The notes under the pieces are model-generated. The model was not told the DNA's origin and ran no database searches. It saw only the letters and a program-made list of their open reading frames with translations. A program made the translations under genes and the position numbers. This document shows positions 14,332 through 28,085 of a stretch of DNA of 64,000 nucleotides, one piece after another. The stretch's first letter is position 1. Each line of letters begins with the position of its first letter. The stretch comes from Archegozetes longisetosus (Eukaryota > Arthropoda > Arachnida > Sarcoptiformes > Trhypochthoniidae), in the NCBI GenBank assembly GCA_018873245.2, contig JAEMBT020000008.1, positions 496,001 to 560,000 of the forward strand, written 5' to 3'.

Positions 14332-15966
14332 TATAGTTGTTGCAAATCGTGTATTTAGTTCTAACAACAATCAATCATTTGGCTGCGCACATACTATAAT
14401 CAGTTACCCTCTAAAAGAAATGTTTGGTTCGGGCGCCGCAGATGCGATTTTAGACAATTATACATTTTTGGCTTATTTACACATTCACATTATTCTCGCT
14501 TCGCCTTTTAGCGATTCAAAAATCGCTTTATTGCCAATACTTGAAATGTTACATTTTGCCGACTATTACATATATGATGCAGAAAAAGTTGAAATACATC
14601 TTTGACCAGCAATTATACGATAAAACATTACGCAACAAAATGATCTTATATATATAAATCACTTTCAGCATGCAAACTAAGAACTAGTAATTTTGAATCC
14701 ATTTTTAATCCTTTTATATAACATTATACATTATTAGTGATTAGTAAACTTGAAGCCATTAAAATGTCAATATTTACCACTATAGACAAAATTTATATAT
14801 CTGTACAAACTTGAAATCTTTCACAACTTTGAATATCCGTGTTTCGAAGCACCAAACGCATTTTACAGTTTATTCTTTATTTAATTTTATTTGATAAATA
14901 CATTATGCAAAGTAATAATTAGCCATTATTGAGAAAATAGTTAAGCCATTAATTTAGAAATTACTCTGAAACTCATTAATAAACATGTTCAGTATTAGAG
15001 GCTAAATAACTAGGGATCTCACCGCGTGAGGTAAGCAAATAAATGATCTCACTCTCCAACAAATATATTCATTCTCAGCAGAAAGTGTGGCAAAAATTTT
15101 TTTCGTTTTCTCAACCAATAAACTATTCGCTACTGCTCATTTGTTATGAGTATTATTGCCTAAAAAATTATAAGACTCATCATTATTATTGTTCATAAGT
15201 TGATTGCATAATATCTGTGGACAAGTGCTGTGTAGAGTATGCGATCTCATACTAGTGTATGATATGTATTTATGTATATAAGTTTAACGTTATATATTAT
15301 AATAAACTGTTAGCCTCATAAGTAATGATCATAAACTTTAGCCAATACTTATGCCATCCTTTTTCGCACGAGATGCCATTTTCATCAGCAGTTTCTATGC
15401 CTAAATGGCTTACCTGCAAGTGTATATATTATCAATTGTATTGCCTGACACTATGAGAGTTCATAAAGTTGTTGCTAAAACTAATGCCCAATTTTGCTCG
15501 AGTACCATTTGATTGCATAAACTTAGTCTAATTTATTATAATCTTTTATTTGTTGCACTGTAAAAAAAGATAACAATAAATAATGAGAATAAGCATATAT
15601 GAATGGATCTAAAGCACGTATGGATAGCAATGGCAAATCCCGATCATTCAGAATTATTCCTTTGGGTCGAAGTAAACGCATTTAAGAAGAAGGAATCTCA
15701 ATATAGCGATAGCTAAAGCCATAGCAAGTAATGTACAGTTCAGTACCAGTCAATGCGAAGAGAAGGCAAAGAGAAGAGAGACTCGTGGAGCGTATGTCGG
15801 CGGTCCTATTTGTAATCCTATCACGTATTTATACGCTTCATTCTAATTCCTTTTAGGGTCCAAGTCATATAGTTCATGATGCTTTCACATCACGAACAAA
15901 TCAAATGAACAACATTCAGACTCACAATGGAAGCAAAAGATGTTGGTGTGTGTGACTCAGTATATA

Positions 15967-16014
15967 GTGTGTATGTGTGAGTGTGTGTGTGTGTGTGTGT
16001 GTCTATGTGTGTGT
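15967..16014. repeat. (TG)n microsatellite, interrupted
   Basis: An imperfect TG array with interruptions (TA, GA, CTA). It is the only sizeable TG/CA array in the window, where nearly all other simple repeats are AG/CT. It lies inside a GC-richer stretch of about 15740-16090. Confidence 0.9.
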
Positions 16015-17150
16015 CAGTGCATACGTCCAAACCGAGCAACTTTTAGCTCTTTGGGCTTATCTCGACTAAGCAATGGTTGCAACCAATATATATGACTCTC
16101 TGTATCAATTGCGATACTGCACTCTATTAATGTGATCTGACGTCTAACTTTATGAGTAAAACAGAGTTATCTTAAATGATGCCCAAAAAACTTAAAACTC
16201 GATATTTTAGATTCTGAAATAAGTGACTAATTTCTATAAGTCCGATCTGAAAATTAGAGCTAAAATAGATTGGATTTAATGACGATTTTTTCCTCTATCA
16301 TAATGGCCATTATCAATATAGTAAAAAACCTTTATGTTTATTCTATACCTGCATTTATAGTAGTTATATGTGGGATAAGTCATCACGTTTTCTCATATGA
16401 TATTCGAACCATTTATCGTTTGCCAACAAAAATGTGCAATGAGTTCGAGTGACAATTTTAATAGATAATACTATTTTAATGGCATATTACTGTCGTCCAC
16501 TCTCAGTAATTAGTAAAAGTTAATAAATATAAAAAAGTAAACAATGACTGCTTTTATGAGTTTCGTGCTCACGATCAAAACCACATATAAATAGATTCTC
16601 ATAACGCAATTGATTCAAATAAAAGTTCGTATAAGCAAAAATCTGGCAATAAAATGCGAGAGAGAGATGATTATGATCTCTGAAACGGCATCTTTAATAT
16701 TGATATTTTAGTGATGAGCAGGAAAATATAATTGAATACATTTGAGAATATAATAGATTATTAGCTATCGTAACGAACGGAAGCAATATAAGCCAACATT
16801 TGTTTTAGGAGTTCAAACACTACAATTCATATTTAGCTGAGGCAGACATTAGGCAAAACAATATTTTGTTTTTTAAATCCACTTACAGTACATCTGCAGT
16901 TGAGGTAAAATTTGTTGAATGCAGTCATTTTCAATTGACATTTCCTCAGTCTTGCCTGAGTTTTTTTACATTAGGTTATATTGAATGTCCAATTGTAGTG
17001 ATTATGGCCAGCGATAAACGACATTTTAAAAACAGTCATCGAGTCTGTTGAAAATTATATATTTTCATCGACTCTTAGTTTCTTTACAGTATTGCTTCTC
17101 AGGTATTACTGTATTTTGTATTACCTGTAATTTTATTAACAGAGAACACA

Positions 17151-17187
17151 AGAGAGGGAGAGAGAGATAGAGAGAAGGAGAGAGAAA

Positions 17188-17242
<55 letters not shown>

Positions 17243-17301
17243 TGAAGAGAGATGAAAGACTGAACGAAGAAAGAGAGAGAGAGAGAGAGAGAGATAGAGA
17301 G
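17151..17301. repeat. Compound (AG)n purine tract
   Basis: An almost pure purine run of about 150 bases made of two AG arrays with imperfect AG-rich DNA before, between and after them. It is the longest purine/pyrimidine-asymmetric stretch in the window. The minus-strand frame through it (poly Leu-Ser) is a translation artefact. Confidence 0.95.
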
Positions 17302-18480
17302 TACCAAGAAATAGATTTGTCCGAATGGTCTACCTTGACTGGATATAAATTAATGAGTACTTTAATAATTACCTATAGTGAGGATGGGATGAGAAGTCAT
17401 TAGTAAACAATAATAGCAGTTCTATTTCTGTTAGTGAATACTGAAACACATAAGAATCTGTTTGATTGCATCAGATGTAAGCGAACAATTATATACGGAA
17501 GGGAAATGAAATAATTATTGACATCTTCTCTATTATGACTATCTCCAGGAGTGATCATCATTTTACTCAATGGAAAGAAGAACCTCTTCTACAGGAAGTT
17601 ATTCGCTTATAATTAATTTTTATTTCTTTTTTATTATTTGTCATTTTTATCAATTATAGTACAAAATGTTTTAAAAGGCACTCTTCGAGTTTGTTAAAGA
17701 ATAAGACGACTGTCACATAATTTATTTTGAGAGCTGTATTTGAGAGCAACGCAACGCTAAGATGTTCTCATCAATCGAATACGATCGCAGCTATTTCTTG
17801 ACACACAAAATAATATTACGTTTTAATGATTATTACGATAAAATAATCACTTAGTCCTCTCGCGCGATGTAATAAAAAGGCTGGACTGGGAATGTAAGGC
17901 GTGTTATGCAACGACTGATAATAGTTATAATGCAAAATTTGAAGCCATATCAGGCTCGAGAAGAATAACAGAAACAAAAAGAATAACAACTATTGCTATT
18001 CTAATGTATGTATTTGAGGACTTGTGTCATATAATAATAAAAGAGATGAGAGTTTGTTCATTGTATAAAAGAGACGAATCGCACGCGAAATAGTAATATT
18101 CAGTTGTATTTCAAGCTTCGAGAGTGGGGGAGAATATGTAGTTATGGTGCTATAAATTAAGTTTTGATTATTAATATCAATCAAAAAGTCATACGAAACC
18201 ATTAACGGAAAAGCTGATTCATATCAATGGCGGTAAATAAATTGATAGATTTTATGAGATGTTGCGCAGCACTTAGTGCTGATGTTTTTTCAATTATAAG
18301 CTTTTATACTGTACTATAAAATTGAATCAGTCTTTAGAGCACGAGTTACGAAATAATTTATTTATTTATTATTTTTTCAGTTAAGATCGTTTACAATAAG
18401 TGGTTTTCATCCTTTTAAGGTTGAACTTCGAACTGTTTTTGATGCCAAACGAATATTAGTTGGTTCTGAAATCTAGCATT

Positions 18481-18660
18481 AAGTAAAAGAAGGTCTTAAA
18501 ATGCGAAACGAGTCCAAACTCACGTTTTTAAGGAAGGGCTAGCAATCGAGGCAATGGCAGGAAATTCGTTTTGGCCCACAATGTGACCCCTTCCTCCTCC
18601 ATACAAAGAATGAGTCCGACATCAATTCATTCATAAAAGAGTACATAACAGCTAAAGCCA
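18481..18660. promoter_or_regulatory. GC-richer island, possible regulatory element
   Basis: My count gives 75 G/C in 180 bases (42%), well above its surroundings. It is not open for long in any frame and shows no gene similarity. Inference only: islands like this in the non-coding flank of a developmental gene are often enhancers. Confidence 0.25.
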
Positions 18661-21600
18661 CGGCAGAGTTGTTTATGTATCACTTCATTCAATGCATCCT
18701 CTAATTCGACCCCAAAAATGTTTATAAGCGTTTATAAAGACTTGTTTCTAAAAAGTTGGTGCCCTTAGACCTTATTTTTCTTCCATCATTGCTTCCTATG
18801 TAATGAAAATTCAATTAATATTTCTTCTTTGAAAGGATTTACTCCCAAATCATGAAAAAAGGCAACGCGAGAAATGGTTATTAATTTTTTGTTTTACACA
18901 TACAATACCATTGGAGGCTTTGGTGCCATTCAGCAATTTTCAGCAATAAAATTATAAACAGAACTGACTCTACGTGACGACGTGCAACACTCTTTGACCG
19001 TACCATAAATACCAAATACTAAGATTTTCTCAAACATTTAACATCTAAGCATCTGAATAATGCGCGAGAATATGAAAAAGAGGCAAAAATTTAAAAGTCA
19101 AGTTTGTGAACCTGAAAGACAGACCTGAAACTGAGTAACAGGCAGAAGGATAGGGAGAGACGAATGAGAGATATTCAATGGTCTGTACGTCTGAAACGTT
19201 CAAAAAGACCAATAGAATTATTATAGCAAACCATACAAACCGTACCCAAGAGAACGCTTTGGAGACCAAAGTCAGGACCAGTCATCTCTTGAGCTCACTC
19301 TCTGGTAACTCGTTTAGCGGCTTTGTGTAGGTTCTGCTGTTCTGGCATTAGTTACCATTACTTACAGGTTAGGCATAGGCTTTCACTTTGTAGCACTTGT
19401 CTGATCAATCATACAAATGACTTTTCCACGTTTATGCTTCTTTTCATGCTTTTGTCTCATCTATTGAGGACCGAATACAATACTTTAAAAGTGATAGACA
19501 TTCAATGCAGATATCGTGCAGAAAGCCCTCAACGTGTTGGCATGAGATACACTTATTATTATTATTACTACTACTATATAATGCTTCCTATAATAGATAT
19601 TATTGATACCACTGTTAGGCTTAACTATTGAATCGCTTATTAATGTTATACAATATAGAATATAATTTTCCGAAAGTTTGCTCTTAATTAGGTTGAAGTG
19701 ATGTAATAGTATTGACGTGTTATGTTTGTAACAGTTTGTGAGATGCGTCCGTTCACCTCAATCTCTGCTTAAATAACTTTACTCAATAAAAACTGTGATA
19801 CGAGAAGAGGCACTCTTTTTATTTTAAAATGACTTACACTCCCTTTACTATGAAGTAAGTCAGATAAATGCTTGAACATGTTGACCGAACAACAGTGTTC
19901 AAAGACGACATCAAATTTGTATAAAAATAAGAGATGCCAATAAACAGTTATCTCTCGGAGTAATAATGACTCGCGATTAAGTACAATATAGAGTAAGATC
20001 AAATGAAATAAATTTTGCAAATAAAAGTCAGGTGTAACTTGAGAGACCCTTTTTATGAATCAAAAGCAAACTTTCCACTTCTAGTTTTAATACTTCTTTT
20101 ACCTGTTTTTTTTCTCATGTTAGGTTAAATTTCCTTTGGTATCAATTTTAATGGTAATCTGCGATCGCATCCACCAAAAAGTGCTGTTCATATCTTTCAT
20201 CCTACATACTATAACCGATATGAGCGCAATGGCGAATTCCTACACGGTGTTAGTCCTAGAACTTAACAGACATTATATACTCATATATATTTTTCTTTCC
20301 CCTATTTTGCGCAAAGCAAACCTAAAGCATTAGAAGCACTCCCATTCCAAGGCTGGGGCACTGAAAAACTTAAAAAAGTTTTAAACTGTTTGCAAAAAAC
20401 TTGTTGGAGTAAAAAAGTCATGATCATTTGCTTCAGGCTAGCCTGCGATGGATTTTAAACGCTAAAATTTTCTAGAAATCTTTGAACATTTGATTAGATC
20501 AATGGTTCAGCTGATTGAGTAAGAAAAATAAAATATATTGAAAATATGTTTCTAAAAATATTTTTCCTAAGCGAACGCAATCTCTTCTCCCGAAAAAATT
20601 CTTAAAAATGATGGGAATCGTGATCAACGTATACTCACTTTGATGTTGATCTCTGGTAATCAATTAATTAATTGTTAATTAAAATAAATGATATGTTGCA
20701 TTAAATGTATTTGAATTGTGAAACGTTTTCTCGTTCTCTCGTTTGTATTTTTAAATTAGCAAAAACATTATTTTTACTCAAACACTAATGTATAACAAGA
20801 GAGACTAACTTTTCATTGAGGACATTATTGAATGTCTTTCATGTTTGTAAAAATGTTGTAAAAATGGTAATGAAGGGGAGAAAAAGTGAGTGACTGTTAC
20901 GCAAAAACCGTAATCAAGAGAAAATGCATTGGCCAGACTCGCCTTTTAGCTTTTGCATTATGCATGCAATGTTTTCAGCAATAGATGCGATTCACTACCA
21001 TTTCATCATCAAAAGTTTAAAGCCCTACAGGCTCTATGTGTAAACAAACACAACACTTACCATTGAATAAGATTTTTGCATATTTTAGGTGATAAACTAT
21101 AACGACTCAAATAGATTGAACGCTTAACAAGTTTAAGAAATCTAGTGTGGATCATAACTCAAAAGCAACGCTTCAGTCTTGTCGCAAAATTCATATCAAT
21201 TTGACTTTATTTTTCATACCTTCTCTTAATTAAGTATTCTTTACCATTATTTAAGTCTACTCACAATACTGGTATAGAAATGACACTAAAAAACAACCCA
21301 TATATCGTGTTAAAGTTTATATAAAGTTTGTATAAATACGTTTGTGTTGTGCTCAATGCTATGACTTAACAGAAGATATGACTTAACAAATTTTATTTAT
21401 CGCTTATAAATTTCTACTTTGGCCTTAACATCAAGTTTTTTCTCTAAAATTTTCATTAAAGAAGCAAAAAACAGGCGAACATTTAATAAAATGCTGACCT
21501 TGGCTCCAAGTTATTCAAGACTTTGAACGTCATACTAATGGCAAATACAGTAAGACAGTGAAAAAGGTATAACTGGCACGTCTATGTGCACGGAAAACGC

Positions 21601-22755
21601 CACAAATCAATCGATTGATAAAATAAACCAATCTATTTCTCCAAAAGTGTCTTCTTGTTTATAACTTTAAAACTTATTTATTAGTTTGCTGAACAAATTT
21701 AAAGCTTAAGGAAATCGATTATATTAGCAAATGAGTTGTCGCACAGATCATACGTTTTGAATGAGAGCTCACCAATACTTTCTATCTTTAGATCATTTGA
21801 ATTAAGTGAATAACTTGCGCAATTGATCAAATTTGAAATGTTTTTTCTGTCTTTTTTCCTCCATTTTTCCTTCTTAACCATTAGACCAATTTCGTCATTG
21901 CGATGACTAAATCTTAGAGCAAAGCTCGACAATAATGGATTATATTGATCGCATGATTGCTGTGCCTTTTGTTTGTATTATAGAGAAAACAGGGATTAGT
22001 TGAGTGAGAGGCAAACGCAATGAAGAGCTTATTATATGATGAAGTGCTTTACAAACATATCACAAATTATTATTGTTGGCCCAAAATTGTGTTCTCTCTC
22101 TGTTGAGCTGAAAGTTGGACTACTTTTAGTGAATCGCGAGGACACACATATTTGCCATATTATATACAGGCTTCGAGTGAAATAGCATCTAATGAGCACG
22201 TCTCACATTGAAATTAGTTGCGATAAGCCTTTTTCCAGCTAATAGTTACTAACAATTCACGATACAATATAGTGACGCATTAAACCCATTGGACAAAACA
22301 GATACGAAACACCACCAAAACAATAGGTTTACTGCTACGAAAAGTATTTTTTATTTAGTCATATAATGTTAATCATAAAAGCTGTTCATCAATTTGTATC
22401 ATTTCCGCAATGACAGAGTTATATAATTGAAAAGAAGTTCTTATTCTTCTGCTTTTATTACAGGTTTTGATTGTGTTTGCATTTCGCGACTATACACAAA
22501 GTTTTAGGTTTTAGTTTCAGTAGTATCTGTTTGTTGTATTTTTATTTTTCGTGTAGAATTACTTTTTTCATGAAGGCAGTAAAGGCTATGCATAAAGTTA
22601 TAAAAGACCTAAAATTGAAGACGTGATTTCGTTATGCGGCATTGCTTAGCATAGCATTTGTTAGCAATTTAGAAATACTCAAACTCTGAATAAAAACAGA
22701 GATATCGTCAAAAGCGAACAGAGCGAGAATGAGTTTTTCTGGTTGGTTGTCAGGC

Positions 22756-22835
22756 TTCAAATATGACCTCATATTTGTGACAGCATTTTTACCATTTTAT
22801 TGCTAAAATGTCATCACAAATATGACTAATTTGAA
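22756..22835. ncRNA. 80-nt imperfect hairpin, pre-miRNA-like candidate
   Basis: The sequence folds back on itself: a 7-bp outer stem (22756-22762 with 22829-22835), an asymmetric internal loop, a perfect 12-bp stem (22769-22780 with 22814-22825), a 3x3 internal loop, a 6-bp stem (22784-22789 with 22805-22810) and a terminal loop of about 15 nt. Length and shape fit an animal miRNA precursor, but the putative mature arms do not match any miRNA family I know. It could equally be a small foldback repeat. The strand of any transcript cannot be told, since the hairpin exists on both. Confidence 0.3.
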
Positions 22836-22844
22836 AATTTGATG

Positions 22845-22880
22845 GCTATTTGAGCAGCTATTTGAACAGCCATTTGAACA
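22845..22880. repeat. 12-bp tandem repeat, three copies
   Basis: Three adjacent 12-base units, GCTATTTGAGCA, GCTATTTGAACA and GCCATTTGAACA, followed by a partial fourth (GCCATTTT). The array begins 9 bases after the hairpin at 22756-22835, so the two may share an origin. Confidence 0.85.
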
Positions 22881-25020
22881 GCCATTTTTTACAATTAACT
22901 GAGAAAACACTTCTATGAATTTGAATTATATTTTTTAGAAACTATATTGTAAATTCATTTCAAATTTGAATCATTGCTACTCTTTTACTCTTATCTAATT
23001 AATACTAATGCTTATTAGCAATTATAGACAAATTAATTTGTATTTGCATTCCTATAAATAGTTTAATTGGCATTTCATGCAATTTGTATTAAATTATTTA
23101 ATTGATAATTCGTGCCATTTTTTCATAGCAATTTATTTCATTTTACAATTATGTTAGAACTCGAACCTGTTCCCTGAAGATCACAATACAATTAATGTAA
23201 AACAACTGTATAAGAAACAAAGATTATTATTTCTCACAGAGCTATAAAATAGCTGTCAATAAATTGTAAATTTTGTGAAGTTCTTTCCTAGAAAAATAAC
23301 TCAAAATATAGGATTACTTGCGCATCAGGTTATACGAACTTATTGATTATAACTTTTCTTAAATATATCCAAACTCAACTCACAAACATTTTAAATCTTA
23401 AAATCATTAGTAATTTCTAAAATATCGCTTCGTTTGGAGATATTTTAAAATTTAAATAATAAAAGCGCAGGTTTGTTGTATTCGAGTTTCAATATCTTTC
23501 ATCGATAGGTTTGTCTGCAGTTAAAACTTGTGAGGATTGATTGCCTTCAAATCTTTGACCAAAATTTGTTGAAAAATGTTCAAAAAAGTTTGATTTTGCC
23601 GTAAACGTCAATTTGCCACTAATATCGTATAAAACAAGATTACAGATTCTGATAATTCTTAATGTTATCCATAATGGACTCAATTTTGTTAGCTATCTTA
23701 TTTTTAGAAATGAATTAACAAAGAAAATATTCCAAAATGAGTTTTTGCACTTTTCTTCTTATATACGATGTTTTATATTGACTTGATAAAATACTTATTT
23801 TGATGTTTTGTGAATTAAACTCTGAAGTTTTAGTGGAATATTATTTAAAACGAGATGAAATGTTAATTCTAAAGTAAAAAATTGATGGCGTAAGTTTATA
23901 GTGTGTATTGAATTATCATTAATAAACATTGAATTATGCAAAATGAATGCTTATATTTAATAACGTGTAATGCGATACAACATAAATATTAGGTTACTCT
24001 TCATTATAAGCTAATAACTCGTAGACCTGAGTGTATTTGCTATGAAAAGAAAATCTTTACAATCGTATTAATGCTCTAATCATACATTTATTTTGATTGA
24101 ATATATCATTGCTATTAAAACCTTATAACAGGTAATTGCAAATAATTTCCTATTGTTTGCAAAACTTAATATTGTGAGTGATTTTCTCCGACGACTACCT
24201 GTCTATACGCTAAGGGATTTGAGCGCAAAACGCAAACACCGCATGGGCTCACTATTGGGCTCACTATTGAAATGATGAGACACGCTATGAAAAAAATACT
24301 ATCATTGAATCCAATTTAGGTCCGCACGTATGCTATCATTCTAAATGTCTACCCTATCAATGCAATAAGTTATACGATAGGAGTTTGGGCGATATATTTT
24401 TGAAAAGTGCAAAATGCAAAGCATGACATTTCACGTCTAAGCGAGTAAACTACACAACAGAATGAAAAAATAGATGATTGTATTGTAGAGAGTGGTTTGA
24501 GTACATATTAAAAAAAGTTGAAAATTATACGGGCGCTAACACTATAGAAGAGAAGCATTTAAGATAATAATGGAGCAGTTTATTTCAAACGTGTATTCTC
24601 CTCCCAAATGCACGACAATTTTCAGGCACTGTTTCGGCTTTATTCATGAAGAAACAAGACTTACTTTTTTACTGGATACACAGTTTGCTTATGCAGTATA
24701 TTTGCAAGTTATACACAGGTATATACATATATATCACTATCGCCAAACTCTACAGCCAACTCTAAGCTCTGTGTACACTTTATACTATTCATTATGTTGT
24801 TAAGTCTTTTTTGAAAGACCATTTACGTTAACTTTTGTTCGGTGCCAGTCAGAAGACTTGGAAGAAGTCAGTTTATAACTGTCTAACTAAGTCCTAAACT
24901 TATATCTGGTATTATACGGTTACTTATTTCATGTTCCTCTTAGTTTTCGATTTTGTCAGTCCCGCTCTTCATAAGTAGTGAAGAAGATTTCAGGTTATAA
25001 TCAGTTTTAGCCAAAAGATT

Positions 25021-25320
25021 GAGAAACATTTTGAGCGGTTAAGCAGTGGTCTACCTTTTGATGCGGGCAAAGCTCGCAGTGAGGAAACGTCATTCACTTT
25101 GGGAGAGAGAGAGCATAACACAGTGAGACATGTGCCTCTTTCTACCTCCTTCTGTGGTCTGTGATGGCTTATATTGAGAAGTGGCCGTCAGGTTAAGATT
25201 ATAGACATCAGTTTATAAGATATCTTGCATGAAAACGGCTCATGTATGCCATATTCCCGCTGAGCTTTGATGCCATATCACCAAAATGCCAATGTTGTGA
25301 TTCAAAGCCGCCCTCAAACA
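25021..25320. promoter_or_regulatory. GC-rich island, candidate enhancer
   Basis: I count 133 G/C in 300 bases (44%), against roughly a quarter in ordinary lines of this window. It carries a Runt-type TGTGGT word, several ATG-CCA type words and no long frame on either strand. It is about 14 kb downstream of the POU gene's stop codon. The regulatory role is inference from composition and context. Confidence 0.3.
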
Positions 25321-28049
25321 CAAATCTTTGTGCCCAACAATTTTAATATTATACTATCATATCTGACATAATATCGTCTACAAAGAAAAAAACTATTGAT
25401 GAGAGACACCAAACTGTCTTCTTTTTTCTTAAGGATTTGATACAGGGATTAAATACAAGTTTGGGAAACAGTATATCTGTATAAATAAATTTGCACAGTA
25501 TCGCATATCCTTGTTTAATACTTAAGCCATTTTTCTTTTTTCTAACTTGAGTAAGAAAATCACATGAGCTTTAACTTAAGACTATTTAGCATTGACTTTG
25601 AAGCGCTATCAGTTTTACGTGTACAGCTATACCTTTTTTCAATTGGCTTTTCTATTTCTTCATTCATGTTTGCATAGAAGGCCACTTTTGGAGTTACCAT
25701 TCACAGCATGTGTGCTTTTAATCTTTGTAGGCAATCGGACTCGCAGGTCCACATTGTGACGCTAGATATCTGAAGTTTTTGCAGCCAAAGCTCAAGAAAG
25801 AACCTCGAGCAATATCAAAGCTATCTCTGAAGTGCCTCTAAGTTTTAGTCAGGGCTGAGCAAATATATTGTAACAAATGCTGTATATGTATTTGCAAATT
25901 TCAACACTGTTTTTCTACTTTAAACATTTCAATGGCAGTCATTTCTTGAACTCCAATTAGGTTCTGCTTAAGGAAATTAATTTATTTGATTTGTCATTAA
26001 GAAATATTTAGAATTATTGTAACTGTGATTAGCACATGTTTTAATAAGTTTGAAAACCCTTATTTGGGTCTAATGAAAAAATGAACTGAAATTGATTATA
26101 TGTTTTCATAGGCATTATAGTAATTTGTTTTCTGTTTTAAAGAAACTTTAAAATAGAGTTGAAAGCATTAATTCGCTTCAGAGTGATTACAGTAAATAAT
26201 GATAAGCTTCTCGAAAACTTCTAATAAGTTAATGTATTCAACAAGAATAGTGTGTACGGCTATAGCACTGCTTTCTCTCTATTATATAATGACGTTGATA
26301 GGTATGATGCATGCTTGCAGTTGTAGATAAGAAGATCCCCACATATATCCCACAAATTCGGCGAATGTGTTGTGTGTTTATGAAATTAATTAAAACACAC
26401 GCGAAAGGACTTATTATGGGATTAAAAGTGAAAAGTGTTATGAATTCTGATGATGCATAAATTGCATAAATTGGAAAACACTGAACTTTTTGGGCTTCCA
26501 GTATAAGTGCATTACTCTAACTACTCAACGTGTGCACATATTCAACGTATTTGATTTTCAGAATCATACTATAAGAGGTGGCAAATTAACCGTTTAATGT
26601 CTTATGATTTCTCTGCTATTCAATCAAAACTGAGCAAAGCTTTTCATTTCGTCATTAACGAGCGCTCTAATTAGTTATATCTAAGACTATAATTCCTACA
26701 CATAATACTGAGCCAATCAAATATTTACAGTGATTAGGCAGTAACTTTTTTAAAAATTACGAAACTTAAAACTATTTCAAGTAAAGCCACAATATAAAGC
26801 ATCAGAAATCAATTGTAAAACTGATTCCGAATCCCAGTATCCCGATGATTGACACGAATTTCTTATTGAATTTGAGAAATCAACTAATAATTAAATCTTG
26901 AGACTCCAACAGAGATTCCTATATCTTGAAATCGAATTGAAGTGTTACGAAATTTCTAATCTCTTCTACTTCGATGAATCAAATATTAAAAAAGTGCAAA
27001 ACAATTCGCGCCATTCAATGATTATCAATCTGTTATTGTTCGTACATTTCAATCGACTTTTTTCAACATTTAGATGAAAAATGGTTTGAGAAAGTAATAA
27101 ACTTTAGCTACTTTTTTAATAAAGTTATTTGCTTGCAATCAATTGTTGAGTGTTTGAACTGCTTCAAGCCTGATTGTAGTGAATTTATGAAATTTTCATA
27201 TATGCAATAAATAGACAATTTTATGAATGAGTGAAATGGTTTAGCAAAACAACTACTCTATTGTAAACTATGGTTAAAATACCATTATTAGCTTATTATA
27301 AGATGAGTTGTATAATTATACACAATTAAACTTAATTACAAGTTGCGTTTGTAATATGTATTTGCATTATTATTCTTTTTTTTGCATTTGATTATAAGTC
27401 ATTAATTTATAAATTATTGTTTGCTTAAAATTAATGCTAAAAACACTGAATACATAAGTAATTCGACAAATATTTTTATTACAATAATCAAAATTGATTA
27501 TAACTGAAATTGCTAACATTTCAGTAGTTTGAAAGTTCAGATCAAATATGTCTCTCAGTAGAAATGAAGGCAAACAGGTAAATAATTAAGAGGCAAATAT
27601 TTTGCTCATTTTTCCGTCTTTCATTGTTAATTATACAATAGAACAATGAAAAAATTGCAGACACACAATTTTCAAATGTCTCTAATTCATAATAATTAGT
27701 GTCATATCTGATGCTTGTTTAAAAAGAGCAGCAGAATAAAAAACCAAGATTAAAACCTAGATTTTCAGCGCCTGCTTTCGTAATTCGACGAACCATCGAG
27801 TAAAACTTTCTTTGGCCATTTAATGTATAATTAAGTAAGCTCAATTTACAATCTTCTTCGAATACGACCAGTCAAATCGCTGCAACTAAAGGGTTATCTG
27901 ATCTTCATTTATGAGAGGATACAATTAACAATTAGAAAGCCATTGATTCTATTTGTTCAAAGTTAGTTCTCGAATAGCTTTGCAGGTATTATGCAATATG
28001 GTCAGTTGGCAAATGCGCAATTTTGCAGCGAGAAGTTCGAGATATATAT

Positions 28050-28085
28050 GAAGCTTACAATGAATATGAAGATTACAATGAATAT
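28050..28085. repeat. 18-bp direct repeat, two copies
   Basis: Two adjacent 18-base units starting GAAGCTTACAAT and GAAGATTACAAT and differing at one base. No function is apparent. Confidence 0.8.

Larger units (their letters stand above)
5672..15966. other. AT-rich non-coding DNA with small sequence islands
   Basis: No gene is recognised. A GC-richer patch at about 5740-6100 contains a short hairpin word at 5857-5876 (CTTCTTC/GAAGAAG arms) and a 12-bp palindrome at 6016-6027. A TATAAAA word lies at 7512-7518 with no reading frame behind it. Another GC-richer patch is at about 13500-13640. A perfect 18-bp inverted repeat lies at 12222-12239, and a 7-bp-arm hairpin (AGCGATT/AATCGCT) at 14510-14527. 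A 103-codon open frame at 14294-14605 starts inside a CT tract and matches nothing I know; I do not call it. Confidence 0.55.
16015..22755. other. AT-rich non-coding DNA, no gene seen
   Basis: Open frames here reach only 102 codons. The longest (19323-19631) runs into an ATT/ACT trinucleotide tract at about 19551-19577 and has no recognisable domain. The stretch includes the large compound AG array at 17151-17301 and a GC-richer island at 18481-18660. Nothing indicates exons of a split gene: no chain of conserved short frames with splice sites was found. Confidence 0.55.

Noticed and set aside
14294-14605. A 103-codon plus-strand frame with an apparent signal peptide
   Set aside because: The hydrophobic Leu/Ser start is translation of a CT microsatellite. 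The rest has no recognisable domain, no splice context and ordinary AT-rich composition.
17065-17307. Minus-strand Leu/Ser-rich frame
   Set aside because: Translation of the compound AG array; no unique coding sequence.
23150-23180. tRNA B-box-like word GGTTCGAGTT on the minus strand
   Set aside because: The flanking bases cannot form a T-stem, and no matching A-box or acceptor stem was found.
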